Of a stretch of 64,000 nucleotides of DNA, positions 27,883 through 36,242 are shown one piece after another. Where the stretch lies: positions 222,633 through 286,632 of the forward strand of contig NZ_NNRL01000159.1 of assembly GCF_002252505.1 (NCBI RefSeq). Reading direction: 5' to 3'. The position numbers and the translations under genes were made by a program. The DNA is from Brucella grignonensis (GTDB lineage: Bacteria; Pseudomonadota; Alphaproteobacteria; Rhizobiales; Rhizobiaceae). A model generated the notes under the pieces. It searched no databases. It saw only the letters and a program-made list of their open reading frames with translations, and had not been told where the DNA came from. Numbering within the stretch: position 1 is the stretch's first letter; each line of letters starts with the position of its first letter.

Positions 27883-28920
27883 CTATGCACTTGAAGCCAT
27901 GAAACGGCTGACGTCCTCGGGAGCGATTTGCACCCGGATCTCTGCCCGAACGGCATCCAGCCCGTGAGTTGCGAGATCTTCGTTGAAGTCCCCCATCATG
28001 GGCGAGAGCGTGATAGCCTTGATCCCGGCCTCGTGCGCCCGGTTCACCAGGCTATCACGGGCGCTGTCACCTGCCGGATCGTTGTCGCGGACGATATAGA
28101 GCGTGCGCAGTTGCGGCGGAAACAGGATGGCAGCGAGATGTCCGGCCGAGAGCGCGGAAACCATCGGCATGGTGGGCAAAGCCTGACGCAGCGACAGGAT
28201 GGTTTCGATACCTTCCCCCGCTGCCATGGCATCCTTCGCATCCCCGAAACGAACCGCATGTTCGAGCAGGTCGCCCATTGCCTTCCTTGGCGGATCGACA
28301 GGTGCCTTGCCGGAACCGTCCGGGGCCAGCCAGGTGCGGTGCGCGCCGGTGATCCTGCCATCGAAGTCGGTGACGGCGGCGATCATGGCGGGCCAGGCTT
28401 GCGTCGGGCCATCGTCCTCGGGTCGCCAGTAGCAGTTGGGATGGAAACGCAGATTTGCGGTTTGGCGTAAATCCGTCATCCCGCGTCCGCGCAAATACGC
28501 TTCTGCGATGCTGCCGATCAGCGGCTGTGTCATGCGCCAGAGGCGGCGTGCGGCCTCGGATGATCCCGATGGTGCAGGCGTTCGGGACGGACGGGATGAC
28601 GGCTGCGGTTCAGGATGCGGCAGGCTGAGGAAGCGCCGGGCTTCTTCGGCAACATCTGCGAAGTCGATCAGGCCGAGCGAGTCCCGGATCACATCGAGCA
28701 AATCGCCATATTCACCCGTGGCCGAGTCTTGCCATTTACCGGCGATGCCTTTCACGCTGTCGTGCAGCCGGACGAACATGGAGCGGCCAGCCGTGTTTCG
28801 GACATCGCCAACCTGCCAGTAATTGCCCTGTTTGCGACCATTCGACAGATAGTGGCGGCACACCGCCTCGGCCTGTCGGCCGAGACGCTGCGCCAGTTCG
28901 GAAGCGTTGAGACGCGCCAT
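27883..28920 (-). CDS. Toprim domain protein (DUF7146-toprim)
   Basis: 345 aa. The N-terminal primase-like region (LAQRLGRQAEAVCRHYLSNG, GKWQDSATGEYGDLLDVIRD) is followed by a toprim domain with catalytic Glu (AAGEGIETILSLRQ) and DxD (LYIVRDNDPAGD). Probably a primase-like enzyme helping complementary-strand synthesis after conjugation. ATG at 28920 overlaps the upstream stop by one base (TAATG). Confidence 0.88.
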   Translation of the reverse strand: MARLNASELAQRLGRQAEAVCRHYLSNGRKQGNYWQVGDVRNTAGRSMFVRLHDSVKGIAGKWQDSATGEYGDLLDVIRDSLGLIDFADVAEEARRFLSLPHPEPQPSSRPSRTPAPSGSSEAARRLWRMTQPLIGSIAEAYLRGRGMTDLRQTANLRFHPNCYWRPEDDGPTQAWPAMIAAVTDFDGRITGAHRTWLAPDGSGKAPVDPPRKAMGDLLEHAVRFGDAKDAMAAGEGIETILSLRQALPTMPMVSALSAGHLAAILFPPQLRTLYIVRDNDPAGDSARDSLVNRAHEAGIKAITLSPMMGDFNEDLATHGLDAVRAEIRVQIAPEDVSRFMASSA

Positions 28921-31900
28921 TATGCGGCCTCCCGCTCACCGATCCGCTCAACCGGGAAGCGGTCAAGCAGCTTGCCGGTGATCTCCGGTCCCGTTGCATC
29001 GACGGGCACGAAGAAGCGCAGTTTCCAGGAGATGATCTCGCTGAAGAGGCCATAGGCCCGCAGCCGGTCACGCATCGCGTCAGTAAAGCCGGTCAGTTCG
29101 ATCCGGTTGGCGCCCATGACGCGGACGCGGCGCAGTTGCAGCCCATCGGCGAGATCAAGGATCGTGCGACGTTCGATCAGCGCGGCATAGGCGGCATCCG
29201 GTGTCAGGCTGTTGGTGACGCCACTGGTCGAAGCATTGGCGGCCCAGGCCGGCGATACCCGGCGACCGATGATGCGTTCGCCCTCGTCGGTCTGGAGCCG
29301 ATAGACACGGGAAGACTCCTGCGGCAGGCGTTTCCAGATCGGCAGAAGCAGCCCTGTCACCATATGCAGGGTACTGTCGGTGAACTCCGGCACCTCGGCC
29401 AGTTCTGTCTTCCAGGCTGCGTTGAAGGCGGAACGGTCGGCCTCGATCCAGTGGGTGTCACCCATCGCCCGCACAGGAATGTTCATCGCCTCCATCGGCC
29501 GGATCAGCCGCAAGCGCCGTTCGATCTCGCCATCATCCAGCATGATGCTGGTGGTCGGGATCTGCACGGCGGCGCGACCGGATCGCTCGTTGATGAGCAA
29601 TCTTGCGCGGGGATCATCCAGTTCCGCCAGCGCGGCATCGAGCGAAACCGGTTGATTGCGCCTGCGCTCGGTGAGCGTCAGGAGCCGGGTTTCCGCCCCT
29701 GTGCCCGGATGGGTGTGGATCACCTGCCGGTCGGTGACGATGAAGCTCTCCGCCTTCAGCGTTTCCAACCCCATGTCATAGGTCCCGGATGCAATTGCCC
29801 CGTCGATCCGCGCCTGCAGAAGCTGCTCGAAGGCCGAGAACAGGATGCCCTGCAACTCGATGGTCAGCGCCAGCAGGCGGTTGAGGAAGGTGGTGATCGG
29901 CGGCAGGTCGTCCTTGATGCCGGTCGAATCCATCAGCTTCAGGCCGGTGGCGGCTTCAAACCGCTCCAACGAGCAGCCCTCGACCTTGCCGCGCACGATC
30001 AGCAGATAGAGCTGGCGCAGCGCATCGCGGGCATAGGCGGATTCCAGATTATCCTCGGGACGGAACAGCCCCTGACCGCCGGTCTGGCGCTGGCCGCGTG
30101 TGATCGCGCCCAGCGTGTCGAGGCGGCGGGCGATGGTCGAAAGGAAGCGCTTCTCGGCTTTGACATCCGTGGCGATGGGTCTGAACAGCGGCGGCTGCGC
30201 CTGATTGGTGCGATTGGTGCGGCCCAGCCCCTGAATGGCGGCATCGGCCTTCCAGCCAGGTTCCAGCAGGTAATGCAAGCGCAGCCGCTGGTTTTTCGCA
30301 GAGAGTTCGGCGTGATAGCTGCGCCCCGTGCCACCGGCATCAGAGAAGACCAGAACGCGCTTCTGGTCATCCATGAAGGCCGAGGTCTCGGCAAGGTTGG
30401 CAGAAGGCGCACGGTTCTCGACCGCAAGACGTGCCGATACCCCGTCACCCTTGCGCACGATCCGGCGTGAGCGGCCTGTGACCTCGGCCACCATATCCGT
30501 GCCGAAGCGCTGCACGATCTGGTCGAGCGCTCCGGGGACAGGCGGAAGCGAACCCAGCTGCTCCAGCATCTCGTCGCGCCGCGCCACGGCTTCGCGGCAT
30601 TCCACCGGCTGACCATCGCGGAAGACGGGGCGTGACGACAGGTTGCCCTCGCCATCGGTGAAGGGTTCATAGAGCTGCACCGGGAAGGAATGCTGCAAAT
30701 ACGAGCCGACATACTCCCTCGGCGTGACATCGACGGAAATATCGTTCCATTCCTCGGTCGGGATCTCGGACAGCCGCCGTTCCATCAGGGCTTCGCCAGT
30801 CGAGACGATCTGGATGACGGCGGCATGGCCCGCTTCCAGATCGGCCTCAATGGACCGGATCAGGGTCGGGGTTTTCATGGAGGTCAGCAGATGGCCGAAG
30901 AAGCGCTGCTTCGTGCTTTCAAAGGCCGAACGGGCAGCAGACTTCGCCTGCCGGTTCAGCGTCCCCTCGCTGCCGGTGATGTTGGCGGCTTCCATCGCCG
31001 CGTCCAAATTCCCATGAATGACGGCGAAGGCGGCAGCATATGAGTCGTAGATGTGCCGCTGTTCGTCCGTGAGCTGATGCTCGATCAGTTCATATTCGAC
31101 GCCATCATAGGAGAGTGAGCGGGCGGTATAGAGGCCGAGAGATCGCAGGTCGCGGGCCAGCACTTCCATGGCCGCAACGCCGCCAGCTTCGATCGCCTCG
31201 ACGAACTCGGCACGCGTCTGGAACGGAAAATCCTCACTACCCCAGAGGCCGAGGCGCTGCGCATAGGCGAGATTGTGGACGGTGGTGGCGCCGGTTGCCG
31301 AGACATAAACCACGCGGGCGTCGGGCAGCGCATGTTGGAGCCGCAGGCCCGCACGTCCCTGCTGCGAAGCGGCGACATCGCCGCGTTCTCCTTTTCCGCC
31401 ACCGGCATTCTGCATGGAATGGCTCTCGTCGAATATAATGGCTCCATCGAAATCGGAGCCCAACCATTCGACGATCTGCTTGACGCGGGAAACCTTCTCG
31501 CCCCGGTCGTCGGAGCGTAGCGTGGCATAGGTGGTAAAAAGGATGCCTTCCGACAGCGTGATCGGCTTGCCCTGCGGGAAGCGTGACAGAGGCGTGACAA
31601 GCAGCCGTTCCATGCCAAGCGCCGACCAGTCGCGCTGCGCGTCCTCGATCAGCTTGTCGGATTTGGAGATCCAGATCGCCTTGCGCCGACCGCGCAGCCA
31701 GTTGTCGAGAATGATGGCGGCGGACTGGCGGCCTTTGCCAGCGCCGGTTCCGTCACCGAGCATGAAGCCCCGGCGAAAGCGGATCGATCCGGCAGCATGC
31801 TCGGGTTCAGCGCTCACATTGTCGAAATGCTCGTCCACGGTCCATGCACCCGCGAGATGATCGGCATGGGCTTCACCAGCATAGATCACCGTTTCAAGCT

Positions 31901-33242
31901 GGGCGTCCGACAGACGCGCGCAGATGTCAGCGGGCAGCGTGGGCCGGTAGGAAGGCTTCGGCGGTGCGACCGAGGCCATGGCGGCGGATTGCACCAGCTT
32001 GGTCGGATGCGGCTGCGCGCCAGCAATGCGCAGCGATTGCAGCGCATACTCCTCATAGATCGCGTCGGACAGGCGAGTGCCTTCCGGTGGCGACCAGTCC
32101 ACGGTTGCATAGGCAAGTTCGACGCCCTCGAGATCGTTGTCCGGAGCAGCGGCAGGCCGCGGTGCTGCCGAGCGGGCCAGATAGCCTCGCACGGTTTTCG
32201 GCGCGGCGGTCGAAGCAGGCACCACGATCTTCGGCAATAATACCGGCAAACGCTGCGGGACATGCGCCTCGATCCATTCGATCAGCGTAGCAACATCCGG
32301 CGCGATCCCTGGAGAGGCCGGGAAACTGGCCGGATCGTCGGCGGGCAGTTTGTCGATAACGGTCAGCCGCGTGTCGATCGTGGTGCCGTGCTTTGCATAG
32401 ACCGCGCCGTCGACGGCAGCGCTGAACACCACACGGCCACGCGCCTGCAAGCGGATGAAGGCGTCCCGCCATGCCGGAGCTTCGGGGCCAAAGCCTGCGC
32501 CGGTGATCGTCACCAGCCGACCGCCCGGTGCAAGACGGGCCAGCACCGAGGCAACATGGCGGTAGGCCGCATCGGCGACACGCCCACTGACATTGGCCAT
32601 GACCGAGAATGGCGGGTTCATCAGCACCACGGACGGGACGGCATCCGGGGCCAGATGATCGTCGATCTGGGCGGCGTCGAACCGGTTGACGGCAAAGGCC
32701 GGAAAGAGCTCGGCAAGCAGTTCAGCGCGGGTCTCGGCCAGTTCGTTGAGGATCAGCGAGCCGCCGATGGTCTGCGCCAGGATCGCCAGAAGGCCGGTGC
32801 CAGCGGACGGTTCCAGCACCCTGTCATCAGGTGTGATCGCGGCGGCTGTCAGAGCGGCAAGGCCGAGGGGGATCGGCGTCGAAAATTGCTGGAAGTTCTG
32901 GCTTCCCTCGGAACGCCGGGTCTGCGTGGGCAATAGTCCCGCGATCTTTGCCAGCACGGAAACCCGTGTAGCCGGAGACGCGGCTTTACGGAAAAGCGCC
33001 TTTCCGTATTTGCGCAGGAAGAGAACGGTAGCGACTTCGCAGGCCTCATAGGCCAGCTTCCAGTCCCAGGCGCCTGTGGCATCGGACGCGCCGAAGGCCG
33101 TTTCCATAGCACCGCGCAATGTCACGGCATCGATGCGCTGGCCGCGTTCGAGATGGGGGAGCAGAAGACTGGCCGCAGCCAGGATCGCGGGCGCAACCGC
33201 CAGCGGCGTGACCGGATCGGCCACGGGAAACACCATGTTCAT
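28920..33242 (-). CDS. Strawberry-notch-like DNA methyltransferase/helicase
   Basis: 1440 aa from ATG at 33242. An N-terminal adenine-methyltransferase-like domain has SAM motif EPSAGTG (about 144-150) and NPPF (about 209-212). An SBNO-type superfamily 2 helicase follows, with Walker A GAGKG (about 500) and DESH box (about 605-608), SATGATT, and the C-terminal SBNO domain. Conserved in alphaproteobacterial ICEs next to ArdC and ParB; an antirestriction or establishment role is suspected, not shown. Preceded by a stem-loop leader. Confidence 0.9.
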   Translation of the reverse strand: MNMVFPVADPVTPLAVAPAILAAASLLLPHLERGQRIDAVTLRGAMETAFGASDATGAWDWKLAYEACEVATVLFLRKYGKALFRKAASPATRVSVLAKIAGLLPTQTRRSEGSQNFQQFSTPIPLGLAALTAAAITPDDRVLEPSAGTGLLAILAQTIGGSLILNELAETRAELLAELFPAFAVNRFDAAQIDDHLAPDAVPSVVLMNPPFSVMANVSGRVADAAYRHVASVLARLAPGGRLVTITGAGFGPEAPAWRDAFIRLQARGRVVFSAAVDGAVYAKHGTTIDTRLTVIDKLPADDPASFPASPGIAPDVATLIEWIEAHVPQRLPVLLPKIVVPASTAAPKTVRGYLARSAAPRPAAAPDNDLEGVELAYATVDWSPPEGTRLSDAIYEEYALQSLRIAGAQPHPTKLVQSAAMASVAPPKPSYRPTLPADICARLSDAQLETVIYAGEAHADHLAGAWTVDEHFDNVSAEPEHAAGSIRFRRGFMLGDGTGAGKGRQSAAIILDNWLRGRRKAIWISKSDKLIEDAQRDWSALGMERLLVTPLSRFPQGKPITLSEGILFTTYATLRSDDRGEKVSRVKQIVEWLGSDFDGAIIFDESHSMQNAGGGKGERGDVAASQQGRAGLRLQHALPDARVVYVSATGATTVHNLAYAQRLGLWGSEDFPFQTRAEFVEAIEAGGVAAMEVLARDLRSLGLYTARSLSYDGVEYELIEHQLTDEQRHIYDSYAAAFAVIHGNLDAAMEAANITGSEGTLNRQAKSAARSAFESTKQRFFGHLLTSMKTPTLIRSIEADLEAGHAAVIQIVSTGEALMERRLSEIPTEEWNDISVDVTPREYVGSYLQHSFPVQLYEPFTDGEGNLSSRPVFRDGQPVECREAVARRDEMLEQLGSLPPVPGALDQIVQRFGTDMVAEVTGRSRRIVRKGDGVSARLAVENRAPSANLAETSAFMDDQKRVLVFSDAGGTGRSYHAELSAKNQRLRLHYLLEPGWKADAAIQGLGRTNRTNQAQPPLFRPIATDVKAEKRFLSTIARRLDTLGAITRGQRQTGGQGLFRPEDNLESAYARDALRQLYLLIVRGKVEGCSLERFEAATGLKLMDSTGIKDDLPPITTFLNRLLALTIELQGILFSAFEQLLQARIDGAIASGTYDMGLETLKAESFIVTDRQVIHTHPGTGAETRLLTLTERRRNQPVSLDAALAELDDPRARLLINERSGRAAVQIPTTSIMLDDGEIERRLRLIRPMEAMNIPVRAMGDTHWIEADRSAFNAAWKTELAEVPEFTDSTLHMVTGLLLPIWKRLPQESSRVYRLQTDEGERIIGRRVSPAWAANASTSGVTNSLTPDAAYAALIERRTILDLADGLQLRRVRVMGANRIELTGFTDAMRDRLRAYGLFSEIISWKLRFFVPVDATGPEITGKLLDRFPVERIGEREAA

Positions 33243-33272
33243 GTCGGAAACCTCAGGAGAGCAGAAATGGAA

Positions 33273-33309
33273 GAGCCCGGACAGCGCGCTCTCTTGACCG
33301 CCCGGACTC
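33273..33309 (-). promoter_or_regulatory. Stem-loop leader upstream of the Strawberry-notch gene (divergent copy)
   Basis: On the minus strand, GAGTCCGG pairs with CCGGGCTC (one G-T pair) just after ACGGGTTGAG, the block also found in the leaders at 35073, 38396 and 39876. It lies 31 bp before the start codon. It is the least conserved of four related leaders. Confidence 0.55.
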
Positions 33310-33351
33310 AACCCGTTCCGGCCCGCCTCTGACTCTCAAAGCGCAGCATGC

Positions 33352-33383
33352 AAAAAGCGCCCCGACCGGATGGCGGGGCGCTT
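33352..33383 (-). terminator. Rho-independent terminator upstream of the Strawberry-notch leader
   Basis: AAGCGCCCC / CGGGGCGCTT stem with a 10-nt loop, followed on the minus strand by TTTTT. It ends the transcript of the preceding small-gene operon, so the Strawberry-notch gene must have its own promoter. Confidence 0.8.
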
Positions 33384-33390
33384 GTCGTCA

Positions 33391-34035
33391 TCAGCCGAAG
33401 CGGCGACCGACTTCGGTGAAAGTGTATTCGTTGGCGGCGATGGTTTCATCGACCGCCTCGTCCGAAGACAGATGATCATATTCGCGCTCAAGCTGGCGGT
33501 AGAGCCAGCGGGCCAGATCGCGCAGCGCCTCGATGATCGTCTCCTCGGCATCGCCGGTCATGTCCTGGTATGTCGGACTATCGCGCTCGACCGAGATCGA
33601 CATGCAGTATTCGTAGTAATAATGGCCGCGATGGCTGGCATCGGCGCGAAGCTGATAGAAGTTGCGGCGCTGGACCGCCTGAAGGGCATCGGCGATACGA
33701 TGCAATTCGGTGTCCTGCGGTGCGTGCTCCCGGATAAGGCGCGGAGCATGTTTCCGGTAGGAATACCACGATTCAAAGCACGCACCGTCACCTTGCGACT
33801 AGAAGCCCCGGAACCAGATGCAGGGTTCCTGCCGGGTGCCGCCGCCCATCAATCGGACGGTGCGGGTCTTGAGGTTCAACCCGAGGATTTCCGCGATGCG
33901 CTGGAAATCCTCATAGACGGCATCGTACCAGTCATAGTCGAAGCCGCCCTCACGATACCAGGCACGGGCCTTGTCCTTTGCCGCATCAGACAATTCGTTG
34001 AGGCGATAGACGGTGGTTTCGATGACCTCAGGCAT
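33391..34035 (-). pseudogene. 'Antitoxin of TA stability system'-like gene split by an amber codon
   Basis: From ATG at 34035 the frame reads MPEVIETTVYRLNELSDAAK to CIWFRGF, meets TAG at 33799-33801, then continues in the same frame as SQGDGACFESWYSYRKHAPR to EYTFTEVGRRFG at 33391. Homologous proteins, as I remember them, are one chain of about 215 residues with Trp at this position, so TGG to TAG explains the break. No restart codon except TTG at 33705. Function of the family is uncertain. Confidence 0.75.
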
Positions 34036-34444
34036 AGGGGTCTCTCCCTTCCAGAACCGAGGAAAGCCAGCCATCGGTATAGATCCAGTCCACTGTCTCG
34101 CCGGTGGCGAGATCAAGGACATGCGCCCCACCACCAAATCCGTCGATGCGCGGTTTCGAGCAGCTATTTGCGTACTGGAAACCCCACAATCCACTCAGGC
34201 CAAATGCGGCAGCGCAGCGTTTGACGAATTGGATGACATGCTCAGGGTCACCCGTGACATCATCGCGCATCCAGAGTTGCGTACCGCCATGCTCTGGCTG
34301 GATGGAGAGCAGGAAGCCATCCGAGGGCGGATCTTCGGCGGCATTGTCATCCGCCAGAGCGTTGTAGAGATTGAGCGCGCGGGCAGCGTTTTCGGGGGTG
34401 CCTACGTCGAGGAGGCAGGAAAAGTGCGTGTAATAGTCGGCCAT
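34028..34444 (-). CDS. Conserved ICE-associated hypothetical protein
   Basis: 138 aa from ATG at 34444; overlaps the next gene by 8 bp. MADYYTHFSCLLDVGTPENA, then GFLLSIQPEHGGTQLWMRDD and GGGAHVLDLATGETVDWI. No catalytic motif seen. Travels with the preceding gene in similar elements. Function unknown. Confidence 0.8.
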   Translation of the reverse strand: MADYYTHFSCLLDVGTPENAARALNLYNALADDNAAEDPPSDGFLLSIQPEHGGTQLWMRDDVTGDPEHVIQFVKRCAAAFGLSGLWGFQYANSCSKPRIDGFGGGAHVLDLATGETVDWIYTDGWLSSVLEGRDPYA

Positions 34445-34509
34445 GACGGTCTCCGAACATGACATGGCCCGGCGTATGGCCGAGCCGAATGTGATGGAAA
34501 TGGTGAAGC

Positions 34510-35058
34510 TCAGGCGGCCTCCGGCAGGCGGAGCAGATCGGCCGAGGTTTCGCGCCAGAAGGGATCGACCAACCGGGCCTCCAGCGCAGCGGCGCGGTAA
34601 CGCAGCCGTCTCGCATCACCGGGGTCCGAGGCCCTGAATGCCATACCGCGCAGGCGGCTGGCCTCGGTCACGATCCTGCGTGCCTCGGCCTCGGATGCGA
34701 CTGGCTGTTGCCAGAGGATAATGCCGGCGCGGATTTCACCGGCGAGGACCAGGCGCTGATCTCGGTCCTGAATGAGCATGATGCGCGGCTGAAAATACGG
34801 GAAGCTGTCCGGCCCCGTGCAAATATCACCGCGCGCCACGCGCAAGGCTGCGGCCTGGATGGCCTCTTCCGGTGACGGGCATTCCCCAAGCGGGATCATG
34901 CGGTCGAAGCTGTTCGCCGCGTCACTGGCGTCATAGTTGGCGACGCCCAGGCACGAGATGCGCAGCGGCAGCTTTTGCGCTCGATAAAGCGCGGGCAGAA
35001 CATCGGCAGCCAGAATCTGACCGATGGAACGGAAGGTTTCGGAACGGACAAAGGTCAT
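34510..35058 (-). CDS. Conserved hypothetical protein under a stem-loop leader
   Basis: 182 aa. ATG at 35058 follows GGAG directly after the leader element (35073-35114); an in-frame GTG at 35067 is possible. Begins MTFVRSETFRSIGQILAADV; a mixed alpha/beta sequence without known motif. Sharing the leader with ArdC and ParB suggests a co-regulated role during element entry. Confidence 0.75.
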   Translation of the reverse strand: MTFVRSETFRSIGQILAADVLPALYRAQKLPLRISCLGVANYDASDAANSFDRMIPLGECPSPEEAIQAAALRVARGDICTGPDSFPYFQPRIMLIQDRDQRLVLAGEIRAGIILWQQPVASEAEARRIVTEASRLRGMAFRASDPGDARRLRYRAAALEARLVDPFWRETSADLLRLPEAA

Positions 35059-35072
35059 CGGGATCACTCCAT

Positions 35073-35114
35073 GACGGGCGCCGGTGAGCCTCTCTCTCCG
35101 ACCCTCAACCCGTC
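35073..35114 (-). promoter_or_regulatory. Conserved stem-loop leader RNA, copy upstream of 34510-35058
   Basis: Minus-strand 42-nt element: outer stem GACGGG/CCCGTC, inner stem GTCGG/CCGGC (G-U tolerated), loop AGAGAGAGGCTCA. It is followed by ATGGAGTGA, whose GGAG is the ribosome site of the next gene. The same layout occurs at 38396 and 39876. Confidence 0.7.
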
Positions 35115-35256
35115 ACGGCCGAACGGCCCGCACTCTTCCTCTCTGACCGGGGCAGCCCGGTTCCGCCGTCGACGATGGGCAACCATCGCGACGCGCTGAA
35201 GGCCCGGTCGCGAGCTTGTCGCGGCCAGGCCGTCGGGGATGAGGCGCGGTCGCGCC

Positions 35257-35421
35257 TTACCCCCAAGGATCCAGCTCCAGCTTTACCATGTCGTCGTCGC
35301 CGTCGAACTCCGCGGCGGGGCAAGCGGCATGGGTGCCGTCTCCGGCCTGGAACACAACGATCGAAACCATCAGCGTGGTGGCGAGGCTGGCGGCGAAGGC
35401 GGTGGCATCTGCATAGGACAT
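35257..35421 (-). CDS. Small acidic hypothetical protein
   Basis: 54 aa from ATG at 35421 with GGAG 8 bp upstream. MSYADATAFAASLATTLMVS is followed by an acidic tail (DGDDDMVKLELDPW). A short hydrophobic segment near the N-terminus could be a membrane helix. The good ribosome site and acidic composition argue it is real. Function unknown. Confidence 0.55.
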   Translation of the reverse strand: MSYADATAFAASLATTLMVSIVVFQAGDGTHAACPAAEFDGDDDMVKLELDPWG

Positions 35422-35840
35422 GGGTTCCGGCTCCTGTCTTTGGAGGCGGGGGACCATCCCCCGCGCGACAGGCGCCCGAAGTGTCTGACCGGATCTGCAA
35501 TCACCCGAGGGCGTTCGGACTTTTTCCGAATCCCCGAGGGCGGCACGCAAAGCGTCAAGCCGACCCCTTTGGGGTTGAATGTCAAAGAGACGGATCGGAC
35601 CAAGGTTTGCGAATGGAAGCGGGGGTGGTTTTTCGCATCTGACAGGATGCCGGATACCCGTCGCAGATGCTCTGCCGCGTCAGCCTTGCCACCATGCTGG
35701 CATCAGGATCGTGTTCCCTTCAGGCCAGAGATGGCTGCCGCTTGTCCTGATCGGGATGGCGAATTGCATGGTGAAGTCGGATTGGGCCCGTCCGGTGCAG
35801 ACATCCCATCCTCACGACCAGAGACCCTGCGATCGTGTCT
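35422..35840. other. Gene-free stretch with a hairpin between direct repeats
   Basis: 419 bp with no convincing gene. At 35503-35542 two copies of CCCGAGGGCG flank the hairpin TTCGGA-CTTTT-TCCGAA. Its role is unknown. Nothing else recognised. Confidence 0.35.
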
Positions 35841-36146
35841 TCAGCTCCAAAGCCCATCGGCAATTTCGCGGGCAATCATCGCGCGGGCCTTCATCATCAG
35901 ATCGCCGCCGGATGTATCGATATGACCATAGAAGCGCGCACGGCCTCCATGGGCAGTCCATTCGGCATAGCGGCAATATTCACGCGCATCGAGGCGAAAG
36001 ACGCGCATGTCTTCGGCCCAATGGGGTTTGGGTTCCACAACGACGGTGATGCCGTCGCGGCTTTCCTCCCAGGGCAGTGTACGCTCCAGAGGACAGTTTT
36101 CCCGATCCTGAGCAAATATTTCATCAACGTCGATGCTGGTAGACAT
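35841..36146 (-). CDS. Conserved hypothetical protein
   Basis: 101 aa from ATG at 36146 with AGACTTTCC upstream and a terminator just before it. MSTSIDVDEIFAQDRENCPL, EYCRYAEWTAHGGRARFYGH. Resembles small ICE proteins found near parB; no known domain identified. Confidence 0.7.
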   Translation of the reverse strand: MSTSIDVDEIFAQDRENCPLERTLPWEESRDGITVVVEPKPHWAEDMRVFRLDAREYCRYAEWTAHGGRARFYGHIDTSGGDLMMKARAMIAREIADGLWS

Positions 36147-36161
36147 GGAAAGTCTCCAAAG

Positions 36162-36187
36162 AAAAAGCCCGATCACGAGGATCGGGC
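36162..36187 (-). terminator. Rho-independent terminator after parB
   Basis: GCCCGATC / GATCGGGC stem with a 5-nt loop, followed on the minus strand by TTTTTC. Lies 56 bp after the parB stop and ends its transcript. Confidence 0.82.
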
Positions 36188-36242
36188 GCGTTGCGGAAAC
36201 GGAGGGTGCAAACGGGGCAGCCGAAGCCGCCCCGCATGAGTG

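Noticed and set aside
29136..30470. 444-codon open frame on the plus strand
   Set aside because: It lies antisense to the Strawberry-notch gene, whose frame is supported by helicase and methyltransferase motifs; no ribosome site or family likeness.
33775..33777. Frameshift in a T run as the cause of the split gene at 33391-34035
   Set aside because: The two halves are in the same frame and separated only by TAG, so a nonsense change explains the break more simply.
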